64,000 nucleotides of DNA from an uncultured bacterium (lineage in GTDB: Bacteria; Actinomycetota; Coriobacteriia; Coriobacteriales; Coriobacteriaceae), in NCBI GenBank assembly GCA_905214425.1, contig CAJMLY010000003.1, positions 62,001-126,000 on the forward strand. Reading direction: 5' to 3'. The position numbers and the translations under genes were made by a program. The notes below the pieces were generated by a model that saw only the letters and a list, made by a program, of their open reading frames with translations, was not told where the DNA came from and did no database searches. Positions 1 through 8,442 of this stretch are shown here, one piece after another. The first letter of the stretch is position 1, and each line of letters begins with the position of its first letter.

Positions 1-1
1 A

Positions 2-874
2 CGCTTTTTGGATATGACCGCGCGCGCATCCCAGTTTGACTTGGTGCTGACCGAGCGCATGGGGCATGCCAAGGAGCTGGCCGCCCAGGCAACGGGCTAC
101 CGCACTGTTATCGCCCTTGGCGGCGACGGCGTGATTCACGAGGTCGTCAACGGGCTTATGACGCAAAAGGAAGACGCCCGCCCTGCTCTTGCCATCCTAC
201 CCGTGGGTTCCGGCAACGATTTTGCCCAAACGCTCGGTATCGAAGATTTCTCCGGCAAGGATTTTGGCGCGCTGCTCACCTGCGAGCTGCAGCGTCAGGA
301 CATCGGGCGCATTCGCTCGTGGAGCCCTGCGAGCGGCAGCGGCGAGGCTACCGTTGAGTACTACGACCAGACGCTTTCGATCGGCATCGATGCCGCCATC
401 GGCCTTGGCACCACCGAGCTGCGCAAAAAGACCGGCTTGACGGGCGCTCCGCTCTACACCCTCTCGGGACTTGAGCAGTTTGGCCTACGCTATCGCAACT
501 ACCCCATGACAGTCAGCTTTGACGGCGCGCCCGCCGAGCGCGTGAGGGCGATCATCATGGCGATTCAGCTGGGCCCCACGTATGGCTCGGGCTATCGCAT
601 CTGCCCCGATGCCGACCCCTGTGACGGTATATTCGACGTCTGCTACGCCTGCGGCCCCGTTCCGCGCGCGGTCGCGCTTCCCATGTTCCTTTCGGCCAAA
701 GATGGCCACCACACCAAGCTGCCACCGGTTCGCATGCGCCGCTGTCGCCATGCCGAGCTTACCTTTGAGGAGCCCGACTACCCCATCCAGGCCGACGGCG
801 AGCCCATCGTCGCCTCGCGCATCGAGGTCGACGTCCTCGCCGGCGCCCTCCACGTCTGGCACCCCACCCGCTAG
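2..874 (+). CDS. Diacylglycerol kinase family lipid kinase (5' truncated by window)
   Basis: C-terminal ~290 residues of a YegS/DagK-type lipid kinase; the reading frame runs off the left edge, so the true start lies outside. The family phosphorylates diacylglycerol or related lipids at the inner membrane face using ATP. The nucleotide-binding GGDGVIHEVVNG motif lies about 38 codons into the visible part, followed by PVGSGNDFAQTLG, both diagnostic of the DAGK catalytic domain. The remainder is the beta-rich second domain. The stop is TAG at 872-874, and a perfect 27-bp hairpin follows within 8 nt. Exact substrate is not determinable. Confidence 0.88.
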   Translation, partial: RFLDMTARASQFDLVLTERMGHAKELAAQATGYRTVIALGGDGVIHEVVNGLMTQKEDARPALAILPVGSGNDFAQTLGIEDFSGKDFGALLTCELQRQDIGRIRSWSPASGSGEATVEYYDQTLSIGIDAAIGLGTTELRKKTGLTGAPLYTLSGLEQFGLRYRNYPMTVSFDGAPAERVRAIIMAIQLGPTYGSGYRICPDADPCDGIFDVCYACGPVPRAVALPMFLSAKDGHHTKLPPVRMRRCRHAELTFEEPDYPIQADGEPIVASRIEVDVLAGALHVWHPTR

Positions 875-881
875 CCCCACC

Positions 882-952
882 TAAGTTGCGGTGAAATAGG
901 GACTGTTTATGCAGCTAAAGCCGCAAAACAGTCCCTATTTCACCGCAACTTA
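882..952. repeat. Perfect 27-bp inverted repeat, hairpin family A copy 1
   Basis: Arms 882-908 and 926-952 are exactly complementary over 27 bp around a 17-nt loop. The outer part reads AGTTGCGGTGAAATA and recurs at 21676 and 61132. It lies between the convergent lipid kinase and release-factor-like genes, so it may stop transcription from both sides, but no strong T-run follows either arm. Confidence 0.8.
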
Positions 953-961
953 TTGATAAGA

Positions 962-1342
962 TCATTCCTCCCCGCCCAGCTTGCGACGGTTGGCCTTTTT
1001 AATGGCGTTGAAGCGTTTGTCGTTGAGCCTGCGCTGGCGAGAGCGTTGAGGCACCTTGGTCTTTACGCGTCGGCGCGGCGGACGGCCACGACGCTCAAGC
1101 TCTGCCCTCAGCTTACGCAGGCAGCTCGCACGATTCTGAAACTGACTACGGCTCTCGCGCGCCGTCACGACAATCCCCGTGGGCCCATGTTTCATGCGCA
1201 CAGCAGAGTCCGTCGTGTTGACGCCTTGTCCGCCCGGACCCGTCGCGCGAAACACCTGCACCTCGCAATCGCGCGCCAACTCCTCGGCCGACATCTCGGC
1301 ATAGCGCGCATACTCGCGCCACCCCATCTTGTTCTCATCCAT
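962..1342 (-). CDS. Peptide chain release factor-like protein (ArfB/YaeJ type)
   Basis: A 126-residue protein with the GGQ peptidyl-tRNA hydrolysis motif at residues 37-39 (RATGPGGQGVN) and a very basic C-terminal tail rich in Arg/Lys. This is the architecture of ArfB/YaeJ-like factors, which release peptides from stalled ribosomes; the codon-recognition domains of RF1/RF2 are absent. The start at 1342 was chosen because GGGAGG lies a few bases upstream; earlier in-frame Met codons lack a ribosome site. It follows xpt with an intrinsic terminator between them. Function is inferred from the GGQ domain and the size. Confidence 0.85.
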   Translation of the reverse strand: MDENKMGWREYARYAEMSAEELARDCEVQVFRATGPGGQGVNTTDSAVRMKHGPTGIVVTARESRSQFQNRASCLRKLRAELERRGRPPRRRVKTKVPQRSRQRRLNDKRFNAIKKANRRKLGGEE

Positions 1343-1361
1343 ATCAACACCTCCCCTCATA

Positions 1362-1397
1362 CAAAAAATGTGACAAAGGGACGGTCCCTTTGTCACA
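1362..1397 (-). terminator. Intrinsic terminator of xpt
   Basis: 12-bp perfect stem (1370-1381 with 1385-1396) followed on the minus strand by six T residues. It sits between the xpt stop and the release-factor-like gene. Confidence 0.85.
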
Positions 1398-1425
1398 TCG
1401 CATACCAATCGCTTGTGTTGCGCGC

Positions 1426-2004
1426 TTAGGCGAAGGTAATCTCGCCGGTCTCGCAGTCCATATCGGCGATACGGGCCAGGCTCTCAACGCGGAAGCCGCG
1501 CTCGCGGAGCTTATCGCCACCGCCCTGGAAGCCCTTCTCCACTGCAATGCCAATACCGGACACCTCGGCACCCGCAGCCTCGCAGATCTTGATAAGACCC
1601 TCGAGCGCGCAGCCGTTGGCCAAGAAGTCGTCGATGATCAGGACCTTGTCGCCCTCGGACAGGAAACGCTTACCAACGATGACCGGGTACTCCTTCTGTT
1701 TGGTAAAGGAGTAGATAGTCGTGGCATACTGCTCGCCGTCGAGGTTAATGGACTGCGCCTTCTTGGCAAAGACCACCGGCACGCCGCCAAAATGCTGGGC
1801 TGCAATGCAAGCCATGCCAATGCCCGAAGCCTCGATCGTCAGGATCTTGTTGATCTCGACGCCCTCGAACAGACGGGCCCACTCGGCGCCCATGTGGTCG
1901 AACAGCTCAACATCGCATTGGTGGTTGAGGAAGGCATCAACCTTAAGGACGTTACCGGCCTTTACGATGCCGTCATGGCGAATACGATCCTCAAGCTCCT
2001 GCAT
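1426..2004 (-). CDS. xpt: Xanthine phosphoribosyltransferase
   Basis: 192 residues, the usual length for Xpt. It salvages xanthine to XMP using PRPP in the cytoplasm. The PRPP-binding signature VLIIDDFLANG lies at about residues 121-131, and the N-terminal dimer region is typical (LKVDAFLNHQ). A good ribosome site (AGAAGGGG) precedes the ATG. The ~160 nt upstream were checked for a purine riboswitch core and none was seen. Transcription ends at the hairpin at 1362-1397. Confidence 0.95.
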   Translation of the reverse strand: MQELEDRIRHDGIVKAGNVLKVDAFLNHQCDVELFDHMGAEWARLFEGVEINKILTIEASGIGMACIAAQHFGGVPVVFAKKAQSINLDGEQYATTIYSFTKQKEYPVIVGKRFLSEGDKVLIIDDFLANGCALEGLIKICEAAGAEVSGIGIAVEKGFQGGGDKLRERGFRVESLARIADMDCETGEITFA

Positions 2005-2164
2005 GGCGCAACCCCTTCTCGCGGCAACGATACCGCGCGATTAATAAACGTTGTTCGATAGTCTACCACGGACCGACCCCCGACCGCCCCACAAGCCGTA
2101 TCGCACCATAAAGCTGCAAGACCAGTAGACAGGCCCGATTCGTGGCAGACAGCCTCCCAACACG

Positions 2165-3469
2165 CTAATGCCGGGTGCGCGTCCTCACCAAACGTACCAA
2201 TGTGAGCGCAAAGCCCACGGTAGCAACGGCCATCAGCACGTAGAATACCAAACGGAAGCCAAAGAGGAACACGTCCGGACGACCCGCCACATAGCTCGTG
2301 ACCGTCTTGCCCATCGCCGCGCTCGTCTGTCCATACAGGATGCGCGACGCCGCCGTAATACCCAGCGCTATGCCCGCATAGCGCGCCAAGCTGCTCAAGC
2401 TGCCCGCAAAGCCAAGCGCCTCACGCGGAGCCGAACCCATATACAGCGAATTATTGGGACTCTGGAAGATCGACGTGCCGCACGACATAAACGCAACGCA
2501 GCACACGATCATCAAGATGGAAGAGTGCTCGTCAAGCGTGCTCACCGCAAAGAGACCGCACACGTACACGCCCAGGCCAACGGCCGTGGGCGCTTCACAA
2601 CCAACACGGTCGGACACCGAGCCCGAAAGCGGGCCCACAAAGGCATTCACGACCGGCATCGCCAAAAACAACAGGCCGGAGATATCGGAGCTAAAGCCGT
2701 GGGCGTCCTGAAAGTAGAACGGCAGCACAAACTCGGAGGCACCGATACCCACGAACACAATAAGCATGCAAGCCAGGTTAATCGTGAAAGCCGAGCTCGC
2801 AAAGCAGCGACGCGCCGCCTCTGTCAACGGCATAGGGCGTTCGCCAGCCTCCGGCTTCACATGCGGCAGCGTATAGAGTCCCACGATAAACGAGATTACG
2901 CCAATGGGCAGATTGATAAGGAAGATGCTCTCCCAGGGAAAGCTCGCCACCAGCACGCCGCCGAGCACGGGGCCGCACATCATGCCAAGAGCCACAAAGG
3001 TCGCCAGAATGCCCATGGCACGGCCGCGCTCACGCGCCGGAAACGACTCGGTGATGATGCCCATATTGTTGGCCATCGCGGCGGCACAGCCAATGCCCTG
3101 CACGAAACGCGCCAAGATAAGCACCTCAAGCGAAGCCGAAAGCCCGCAAAGCAACGAGCCACCCGTAAAGACGATTACACCAAGCTGGAACACATTCACC
3201 TTGCCGCGCACATCGCCCAAGCGGCCAAACGGCAGCATGGCGACGCACGTCGCGAGCAGATACACCGAGCTCACGAGCTGAATGCGGTCGAGACCCACCC
3301 CCAGCTCCTTTTGCATCACTGGGAGCGCCACCGTCACGATGCTCGCATCCAGACACGCCATAAAGGTCATGACGAGCACGGTGAACAGAATCGCCCATTT
3401 ATTCTTACCGTGGGTGTCGCCCTCTAGGGCAATGTGTTCGCGGCGCAGCTGCTCGGCAGTTTTCTCCAT
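2165..3469 (-). CDS. MFS transporter, DHA2 (EmrB/QacA-like) drug exporter
   Basis: A 434-residue major facilitator with many hydrophobic helices. The motif-A region GRLGDVRGKVNVFQLG and the motif-C region GPVLGGVL are typical of proton-driven drug/H+ antiporters; the D-A-S-I-V-T-V-A-L-P segment in helix 1 is characteristic of the DHA2 group. The start at 3469 has AAAGGA at proper spacing; an in-frame Met nine codons earlier does not. It is separated from upstream metY by a terminator, so it probably has its own promoter. The substrate cannot be told from sequence. Confidence 0.85.
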   Translation of the reverse strand: MEKTAEQLRREHIALEGDTHGKNKWAILFTVLVMTFMACLDASIVTVALPVMQKELGVGLDRIQLVSSVYLLATCVAMLPFGRLGDVRGKVNVFQLGVIVFTGGSLLCGLSASLEVLILARFVQGIGCAAAMANNMGIITESFPARERGRAMGILATFVALGMMCGPVLGGVLVASFPWESIFLINLPIGVISFIVGLYTLPHVKPEAGERPMPLTEAARRCFASSAFTINLACMLIVFVGIGASEFVLPFYFQDAHGFSSDISGLLFLAMPVVNAFVGPLSGSVSDRVGCEAPTAVGLGVYVCGLFAVSTLDEHSSILMIVCCVAFMSCGTSIFQSPNNSLYMGSAPREALGFAGSLSSLARYAGIALGITAASRILYGQTSAAMGKTVTSYVAGRPDVFLFGFRLVFYVLMAVATVGFALTLVRLVRTRTRH

Positions 3470-3494
3470 GTATATCCTTTCTATCGTGCAACGC

Positions 3495-3541
3495 AAAAAC
3501 GGGACCCCAATCGCCTACAAACGGACACGATCGGGGTCCCG
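3495..3541 (-). terminator. Intrinsic terminator downstream of metY
   Basis: 14-nt arms 3500-3513 and 3528-3541 with one mismatch, followed on the minus strand by GTTTTTGC. Confidence 0.8.
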
Positions 3542-3610
3542 CCTACGGAATCGGAACTATGAGGACGTCGTCAGCCGAAAAGCCGTCCCACGCCTCGCAC
3601 GCACGCTAGC

Positions 3611-4894
3611 CTAGCACTGCTCGAGCGCCTGCTCAAGGTCGGCAATCAGATCGGCCGTGTCCTCAAGGCCGCACGACAGGCGCACCATGTCGGCGGAGAT
3701 GCCGCAGGCGATGAGCTCCTCGTCGTTCATCTGGCGATGGGTGGCGTTTGCCGGGTGCAGGCAGCAGGTGCGAGCATCGGCCACGTGCGTGGCAATCTGG
3801 GCGAGCTTAAGACTCTTCATAAAGGTCTCGGCCGCCGCACGACCACCGGTAAAGCCAAAGCTCACGACGCCGCAGGTACCGTTGGGCATGTACTTCTGAG
3901 CCATGTCGTAGTACTTATCGCCCTCCAGGCCCGGATAGCTCACGAAGCGCACCTTGGGATGGCCCTGCAGGAACTTGGCGACCGCCAGACCGTTCTCGCA
4001 ATGGCGCGGCATACGCACGTGCAGGCTCTCGAGCGAGCTGTTCAGGAAGAACGCCGCCTGCGGGTTCTGCATGGGGCCGAGGTCGCGCATGAGCTGAGCG
4101 GTTGCCTTGGTAATGAAGGCACCCTCGCGACCGAACTTCTCGGCATACGTCACGCCGTGGTAGCTCTCGTCGGGCGTGGTGAGACCCGGGAACTTATCCG
4201 CATGGGCCATCCAGTCAAACTGGCCGTGGTCGACGATCACGCCGCCCAGGTAGGCAGCATGTCCATCCATGTACTTGGTGGTGGAGTGCGTGACGATATC
4301 GGCGCCCCACTCAAAGGGACGGCACATCACGGGTGTCGGGAAGGTGTTGTCGACCATCAGCGGCACGCCGTGGTCATGTGCGGCCTTGGCAAAGCGCTCA
4401 ATATCGAGCACGGCAAGGGCGGGGTTGGCGATCGTCTCGCCAAAGACGAGCTTTGTGTTGGGCCGGAAGGCTGCCTCAAGCTCCTCGTCGGTGCAGTCGG
4501 GGGCGACGAACGTGCAGGTCACGCCCATACGGCCCATGGTGTGGGCGAGCAGGTTATACGTACCGCCGTAGATGGCAGAGCTCGCGACCACATGATCGCC
4601 GGCACCGACCACGTTAAAGATCGCGAGGAAATTCGCCGCCATGCCCGAGCTCGTGAGCATCGCAGCGGTGCCGCCCTCCATCTCGCAGATCTTGGCGGCA
4701 ACCAAATCGCACGTGGGGTTCTGCAGACGGCTGTAGAAATAGCCCGACTCCTCTAGGTCAAACAGCTTGCCCATGTGCTCCGACGTGTCGTACTTCCACG
4801 TGGTGGACTGGTAGATGGGCACCTGGCGCGGCTCGGCATCTCCCGGGTGATAGCCGCCCTGAACACATGTGGTACCGATGGTCTGCTCGCTCAT
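3611..4894 (-). CDS. metY: O-acetylhomoserine aminocarboxypropyltransferase / Cys-Met PLP enzyme
   Basis: A 427-residue PLP enzyme of the Cys/Met metabolism family. The Schiff-base lysine is in THSTTKYMDGH (about residue 207), and YSRLQNPT and SSGMAA provide the phosphate-binding elements. Length and the GIGTTCVQGGY-type N-terminus favour O-acetylhomoserine sulfhydrylase (MetY), which makes homocysteine or methionine from O-acetylhomoserine and sulfide or methanethiol. Methionine gamma-lyase cannot be fully excluded. No SAM riboswitch is visible in the short upstream region. It stands alone as a transcription unit with its own terminator. Confidence 0.85.
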   Translation of the reverse strand: MSEQTIGTTCVQGGYHPGDAEPRQVPIYQSTTWKYDTSEHMGKLFDLEESGYFYSRLQNPTCDLVAAKICEMEGGTAAMLTSSGMAANFLAIFNVVGAGDHVVASSAIYGGTYNLLAHTMGRMGVTCTFVAPDCTDEELEAAFRPNTKLVFGETIANPALAVLDIERFAKAAHDHGVPLMVDNTFPTPVMCRPFEWGADIVTHSTTKYMDGHAAYLGGVIVDHGQFDWMAHADKFPGLTTPDESYHGVTYAEKFGREGAFITKATAQLMRDLGPMQNPQAAFFLNSSLESLHVRMPRHCENGLAVAKFLQGHPKVRFVSYPGLEGDKYYDMAQKYMPNGTCGVVSFGFTGGRAAAETFMKSLKLAQIATHVADARTCCLHPANATHRQMNDEELIACGISADMVRLSCGLEDTADLIADLEQALEQC

Positions 4895-5124
4895 ATCTAG
4901 CTCCCTTGCCTGGGTTACGTTTTATTCGGTTCACGATACCGCTACCCCGCACCCCTCTCAACCCATTCCCAAGGTAGGTTATGGGACAAATTGATCAGGG
5001 GTATTTATCTCAAGCCTTGGGCATTTGCTCGATAGATAAAAACGAGGCATACATGAAGCTCTCGATGATTACATGCCCCGTCACGGGTACCATAGGCGGG
5101 TACACCGTGACCAAGGAGACAACG

Positions 5125-5571
5125 ATGAAACAAATCGATACGGCCCAGCTCGACATCACCGCCTGTCAGGCTCAAGCTGCCGAATATCACGCCCGCGGCT
5201 TTAACTGCGCCCAGGCCGTCGCTTGCACGCTCACGCCCGCCGTCGGGCTCGACCCCCAGGTCGCCTTTACCCTCACCGAGGGCTTTGGCGCCGGCATGGG
5301 CGGCATGACCGAAACCTGCGGCGCCATCTCGGGCGCCGTGGCCATCATGGGCTTTGTAATGAGCGACGGCATGGAAAACCCCAAGACCAAAGGCCAGACA
5401 TACAAGCTGTCGCGCGAAATCGCCAAGCGCTTTGGCGAGAAGAACACGACGACCGTCTGCGGCACGCTCAAGGGTATCGGATCGGACAAGGGTCCGCTTC
5501 GCAGCTGCCCCGGCTGCATCGACGATGCCGTCGAGATCGCCTGCGATGTGCTAAAGCAGCTCGCCGAGTAA
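5125..5571 (+). CDS. C_GCAxxG_C_C family redox-type protein
   Basis: A 148-residue protein with the family's conserved cysteines: GFNCAQAV near the N-terminus, GGMTETCGAISGA in the middle and a C-terminal SCPGCI pair. The family is widespread in anaerobes and is thought to bind metal or act in redox chemistry; no reaction is established. The start at 5125 was chosen because AAGGAG lies 6 nt upstream. The region 5070-5120 contains an inverted repeat GTCACGG...CCGTGAC that could be an operator. Confidence 0.8.
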   Translation: MKQIDTAQLDITACQAQAAEYHARGFNCAQAVACTLTPAVGLDPQVAFTLTEGFGAGMGGMTETCGAISGAVAIMGFVMSDGMENPKTKGQTYKLSREIAKRFGEKNTTTVCGTLKGIGSDKGPLRSCPGCIDDAVEIACDVLKQLAE

Positions 5572-5589
5572 TCGACAGCAACAGCAAAA

Positions 5590-5635
5590 CGACGGCCGGC
5601 GCGCTTTGGATCCATCCAAAAGCACGCCGGCCGTC
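5590..5635. terminator. Shared bidirectional terminator
   Basis: Near-perfect 22-23-nt arms (GACGGCCGGCG...CGCCGGCCGTC) between two convergent genes whose stops lie at 5571 and 5640. Confidence 0.75.
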
Positions 5636-5639
5636 GCCG

Positions 5640-6278
5640 TTAGAACTCGGCAAATTCGGGAGCTCCGACCTCAATCTCCTCACGCCCCGCCATAAGCTCG
5701 CGCATCTTAGCGCAAAACGGCTCCTGCTCCCCCGCCTTAAACACCAAATGAAGTGTCACGGCATCCGCGTAATCGGTATCCAAAACCTTGGCACCCGAAT
5801 CCTGCGCCAATCGAAGCACCTGCTCGTACTGCGGATAGGCCACATGCACGTCAACCGGCACGACGCTTGTCATCTCAACGATCTGCCCGGCCTCCTGAGC
5901 CGCGGCCACCGCCGCCTGCGTCGCCGCGGTATAGGCGCGTACCAAGCCACCAGGCCCCAACAGCGTGCCACCAAAATAGCGCGTCACTACGCAGCAAACA
6001 TTTTTGAGCTCCGCGCCGCGCAAAACCTCGAGCGTCGGCATACCGCTCGTGCGGCTCGGCTCACCATCATCGCTCTGGCGCTCGCGTCCATCGACCAAAA
6101 TCCACGCGGGAACATTGTGTCGAGCGTCGTAATGACGTTTGCGAACCATCTCGATAAAGGCATTCGCCTCATCCTCGGACTCAATATGGACCAGCTGGGC
6201 AATAAACCGGCTCTTGCGGTCCACAAACTCGCCCGAAGCCTCAATATTCGATTGCAGAGTAAAATAGCTGTCCAACAA
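5640..6278 (-). CDS. YigZ/IMPACT family protein
   Basis: 212 residues with the UPF0029/Impact domain: SRFIAQLVHIESEDEA at the N-terminus, the YDARHNVPAW block and the family signature TRYFGGTLLGPGGLVRAY; the C-terminal half is the DUF1949 region. Bacterial YigZ has no firmly assigned reaction. The frame is closed by a stop at 6287-6285, so the start must be one of two adjacent TTG codons (6278 or 6275). GAGGGG sits 2 and 5 nt upstream of them respectively, which favours the second. Confidence 0.85.
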   Translation of the reverse strand: MLDSYFTLQSNIEASGEFVDRKSRFIAQLVHIESEDEANAFIEMVRKRHYDARHNVPAWILVDGRERQSDDGEPSRTSGMPTLEVLRGAELKNVCCVVTRYFGGTLLGPGGLVRAYTAATQAAVAAAQEAGQIVEMTSVVPVDVHVAYPQYEQVLRLAQDSGAKVLDTDYADAVTLHLVFKAGEQEPFCAKMRELMAGREEIEVGAPEFAEF

Positions 6279-6587
6279 AGCCCCTCAACAACAAGCAAAG
6301 CAACAAACAGCCTCAATAATACGGCAAAGGCAGTACCATTGCCCTCGCCAACAAGAACGGAAACGCCAATGATGCCGTCGCCAACAGCGAGAACCCGTCA
6401 GCGCGAGCAAGGTGCCTTGAAAGACGAGATTGCAACAGAAATAAGGCTGCCGATGACCAGATAAAAACAGCGAGACGGCGTCAGCTGAGTCGATTTGGTC
6501 CGAAAGAGGAGGGAGCACGCCTTATGGCGGCGACCGACGAATGAGCGCCAAATCGGCCAGCTGACGCCGTCGCAGCGTCAACATAGT
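6279..6587. other. Gene-free region between yigZ and rnpB
   Basis: Holds the rnpB terminator hairpin and about 190 nt upstream of yigZ. One minus-strand frame here is strongly hydrophobic but is broken by a TGA and has no start, so no gene is called. A yigZ promoter must be in this stretch, but no convincing -35/-10 pair was found. Confidence 0.5.
6467..6576 (-). terminator. Long stem downstream of rnpB
   Basis: Arms around 6470-6497 and 6552-6576 share GACGGCGTCAGCTG with its complement, closing a loop of about 55 nt. On the minus strand the stem is followed shortly by GTTTTTAT, so it probably ends the RNase P RNA transcript. Confidence 0.55.
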
Positions 6588-6951
6588 TGCTGAGTGGGCC
6601 TGTAAGCCGGGTTCTGTCGTGAACGGTCATTTATCTTGTCTGCACGTTACCATGCAGCTCCACGCACGCTACCCGAACGCGGACCGGGCCGGCCCATAGC
6701 GTTCCTATTCGCGCTTGCTCCGGATGGGGCTTGCCAAGCCGCCGTGTTGCCACGACGCTGGTGGTCTCTTACACCACCGTTTCAGCTTTTCCCTTTACGC
6801 CTTGCGGCGCAGGTGGGAGTCTTCTTTTCTGCGGCGCTTTCCGTCGGATCACTCCGCCCGGCCGTTAGCCGGCATCCCGCCCTCTGGAGCCCGGACTTTC
6901 CTCACGCGTACTGCAAGCAGCACATCGCGCGACCGTCTGGCCCACTCAGCA
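6588..6951 (-). ncRNA. rnpB: RNase P RNA, class A
   Basis: The catalytic RNA that matures tRNA 5' ends. On the minus strand the 5' end reads TGCTGAGTGGGCCAGACGGTCGC and pairs perfectly with the 3' end (GGCCCACTCAGCA against TGCTGAGTGGGCC, helix P1). The conserved GAGGAAAGTCCGGGCTCC block (6888-6905) and the ACAGAACCCGGCTTA block (6604-6618) are both present. Length is about 364 nt, normal for class A. It lies downstream of rpsA but is separated from it by a terminator and has its own promoter. Confidence 0.95.
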
Positions 6952-6958
6952 GTGCAAG

Positions 6959-6986
6959 AGTGTAACACACCGTTGCCGCAGGCAAT
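6959..6986 (-). promoter_or_regulatory. rnpB promoter
   Basis: Minus-strand -10 TACACT (6964-6959) preceded by TG. The -35-like TTGCCT/ATTGCC lies at 6985/6986, spacer 15-16 nt. The predicted start falls at 6951-6952, the first base of helix P1, which supports the assignment. Confidence 0.6.
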
Positions 6987-7035
6987 GGCACAACGCAAGC
7001 GTTCGACACGATAAACCAAGAACCACACCATGCAG

Positions 7036-7166
7036 TACAATAGGGTTGTCGATGGGCAACGTCGTCAGTCGAGACGCGACCGCGCTCCACACCCCTCCGT
7101 CTACTCGGTGTGTTCCCGCCTCCTCCCCGAGGCGGGATGTCGGCATTTTTTCATGCACCGACAACC
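7036..7166. other. Possible structured RNA element between rpsA and rnpB
   Basis: The 324-nt rpsA-rnpB gap contains several stems: GGTTGTCG 7044-7051 with CGACAACC 7159-7166, CACACC 7088 with GGTGTG 7112, and CCCGCCTC 7115-7122 with GAGGCGGG 7129-7136. A plus-strand TACAAT at 7036-7041 would start a transcript at the first stem, and a T6 run lies at 7146-7151. No known family was recognised and the strand is uncertain. Confidence 0.35.
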
Positions 7167-7215
7167 AAATAGCTTGTGGATAGCATGGGCAGCATCATGC
7201 ATCTCGGCACCAAAT

Positions 7216-7251
7216 GCAAAAAGGGACCCGTCCATTGCGGACGGGTCCCTT
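7216..7251 (-). terminator. rpsA terminator
   Basis: 13-bp perfect stem (7221-7233 with 7239-7251) followed on the minus strand by TTTTT. Confidence 0.9.
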
Positions 7252-7275
7252 AAAACAAGTGATCGTCAAACCGAT

Positions 7276-8442
7276 TTACTCGGCGTCGGTCTCCTCGTCC
7301 TTCTTCTCGGAAGGCAGCGGGGTAACCTCGATCTCGACGCCCAGAGTCTCAGCAGCGGACTTCATGGACAGGGAGATACGACGACGGTCGAGGTCGATCT
7401 CCATGACCTTGACCTGAACCTTGTCGCCCACGTGGGTGACCTGAGAAGGCTGATCGACGTGCTTGTTGGCCATCTCGGAGATGTGCACCAGGCCCTCGAT
7501 GCCCTCGCCCAGATCGACGAAAGCGCCGAACGGGACAAGCTTGGTCACAGTGCCCTCGACGATAGCGCCGACGGGGTACTTCTTGACCAGTGCGCGCCAC
7601 GGATCCTCGGTGGTCTGCTTGAGACCCAGGGAGATGCGCTCGCGGTTGAGATCGACGTCGAGAACCTCGACCTCGACCTCCTGGCCGACCTTGACAACCT
7701 CGGAAGGATGGTTGACGTGGTTCCAGGAGAGCTCGGAGATGTGGATGAGGCCGTCGATACCGCCGAGGTCGACGAAGGCGCCGAAGTCGACGATGGAGGA
7801 AACGGTGCCCTGGAGACGCATACCAGACTTGAGCTTGGACAGGATCTCGGAGCGCTCGGCCTTACGGGACTCCTCGAGCACGACGCGACGGGAGAGGACG
7901 ACGTTGTTGCGGTTGCGGTCCATCTCGATGACGCGGGCCTCGATGCGGGTGCCCATGTAGGAGGTGAGGTCCTTGACGCGACGGAGGTCGACGAGGGAAG
8001 CGGGCAGGAAGCCACGCAGGCCGATGTCGAGGATCAGGCCGCCCTTGACAACCTCGATAACCTCGCCCTCGACGTTCTCGCCGGAGTTGAACTTCTCCTC
8101 GATGCGGTTCCAAGCACGCTCGTACTCGGCACGCTTCTTGGACAGGACCAGACGACCGTCCTTGTCCTCCTTCTGGAGAACCAGAGCCTCGATGGGATCA
8201 CCGAGTGCAACGATGTCTGCAGGGTTAGCGTCCTTGCGGATGGACAGCTCGCGGACCGGGATAACGCCCTCGGACTTGAATCCGATGTCAACGAGCACCT
8301 CGTCATGCTCGATCTTAACGACAGTGCCGTTAACGAGATCGCCCTCATCAAAGTCGGTAATCGTACCGTCGATGAGGTTGTTCATCTCCTCCTCATTGAC
8401 ATCGTCAAGAGAGAAAATGGACGAGTTCTGAATCTCACTCAA
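7276..8442 (-). CDS. rpsA: 30S ribosomal protein S1
   Basis: 388 residues with four S1/OB-fold repeats beginning near residues 33, 120, 207 and 292. The third and fourth are the best conserved (DFGAFVDLGGIDGLIHISELSW; PFGAFVDLGEGIEGLVHISEM). This is the short four-repeat Gram-positive/actinobacterial S1, shorter than the six-repeat E. coli form. It binds mRNA on the 30S subunit and helps initiation. Acidic Glu/Asp-rich ends flank the repeats. It is a single-gene unit with its own promoter candidate and terminator. GGGG-type ribosome site precedes the ATG. Confidence 0.95.
   Translation of the reverse strand: MSEIQNSSIFSLDDVNEEEMNNLIDGTITDFDEGDLVNGTVVKIEHDEVLVDIGFKSEGVIPVRELSIRKDANPADIVALGDPIEALVLQKEDKDGRLVLSKKRAEYERAWNRIEEKFNSGENVEGEVIEVVKGGLILDIGLRGFLPASLVDLRRVKDLTSYMGTRIEARVIEMDRNRNNVVLSRRVVLEESRKAERSEILSKLKSGMRLQGTVSSIVDFGAFVDLGGIDGLIHISELSWNHVNHPSEVVKVGQEVEVEVLDVDLNRERISLGLKQTTEDPWRALVKKYPVGAIVEGTVTKLVPFGAFVDLGEGIEGLVHISEMANKHVDQPSQVTHVGDKVQVKVMEIDLDRRRISLSMKSAAETLGVEIEVTPLPSEKKDEETDAE

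Noticed and set aside
2005..2160. Purine riboswitch before xpt
   Set aside because: The conserved loop and junction blocks of the purine aptamer are not present on either strand.
4895..4980. SAM riboswitch before metY
   Set aside because: The region is too short and lacks SAM-I core sequences.
6285..6518. Hydrophobic minus-strand frame between yigZ and rnpB as a membrane protein gene
   Set aside because: It overlaps the rnpB terminator, lacks a ribosome site and start, and a neighbouring hydrophobic frame is broken by TGA; could be a remnant but nothing is recognisable.
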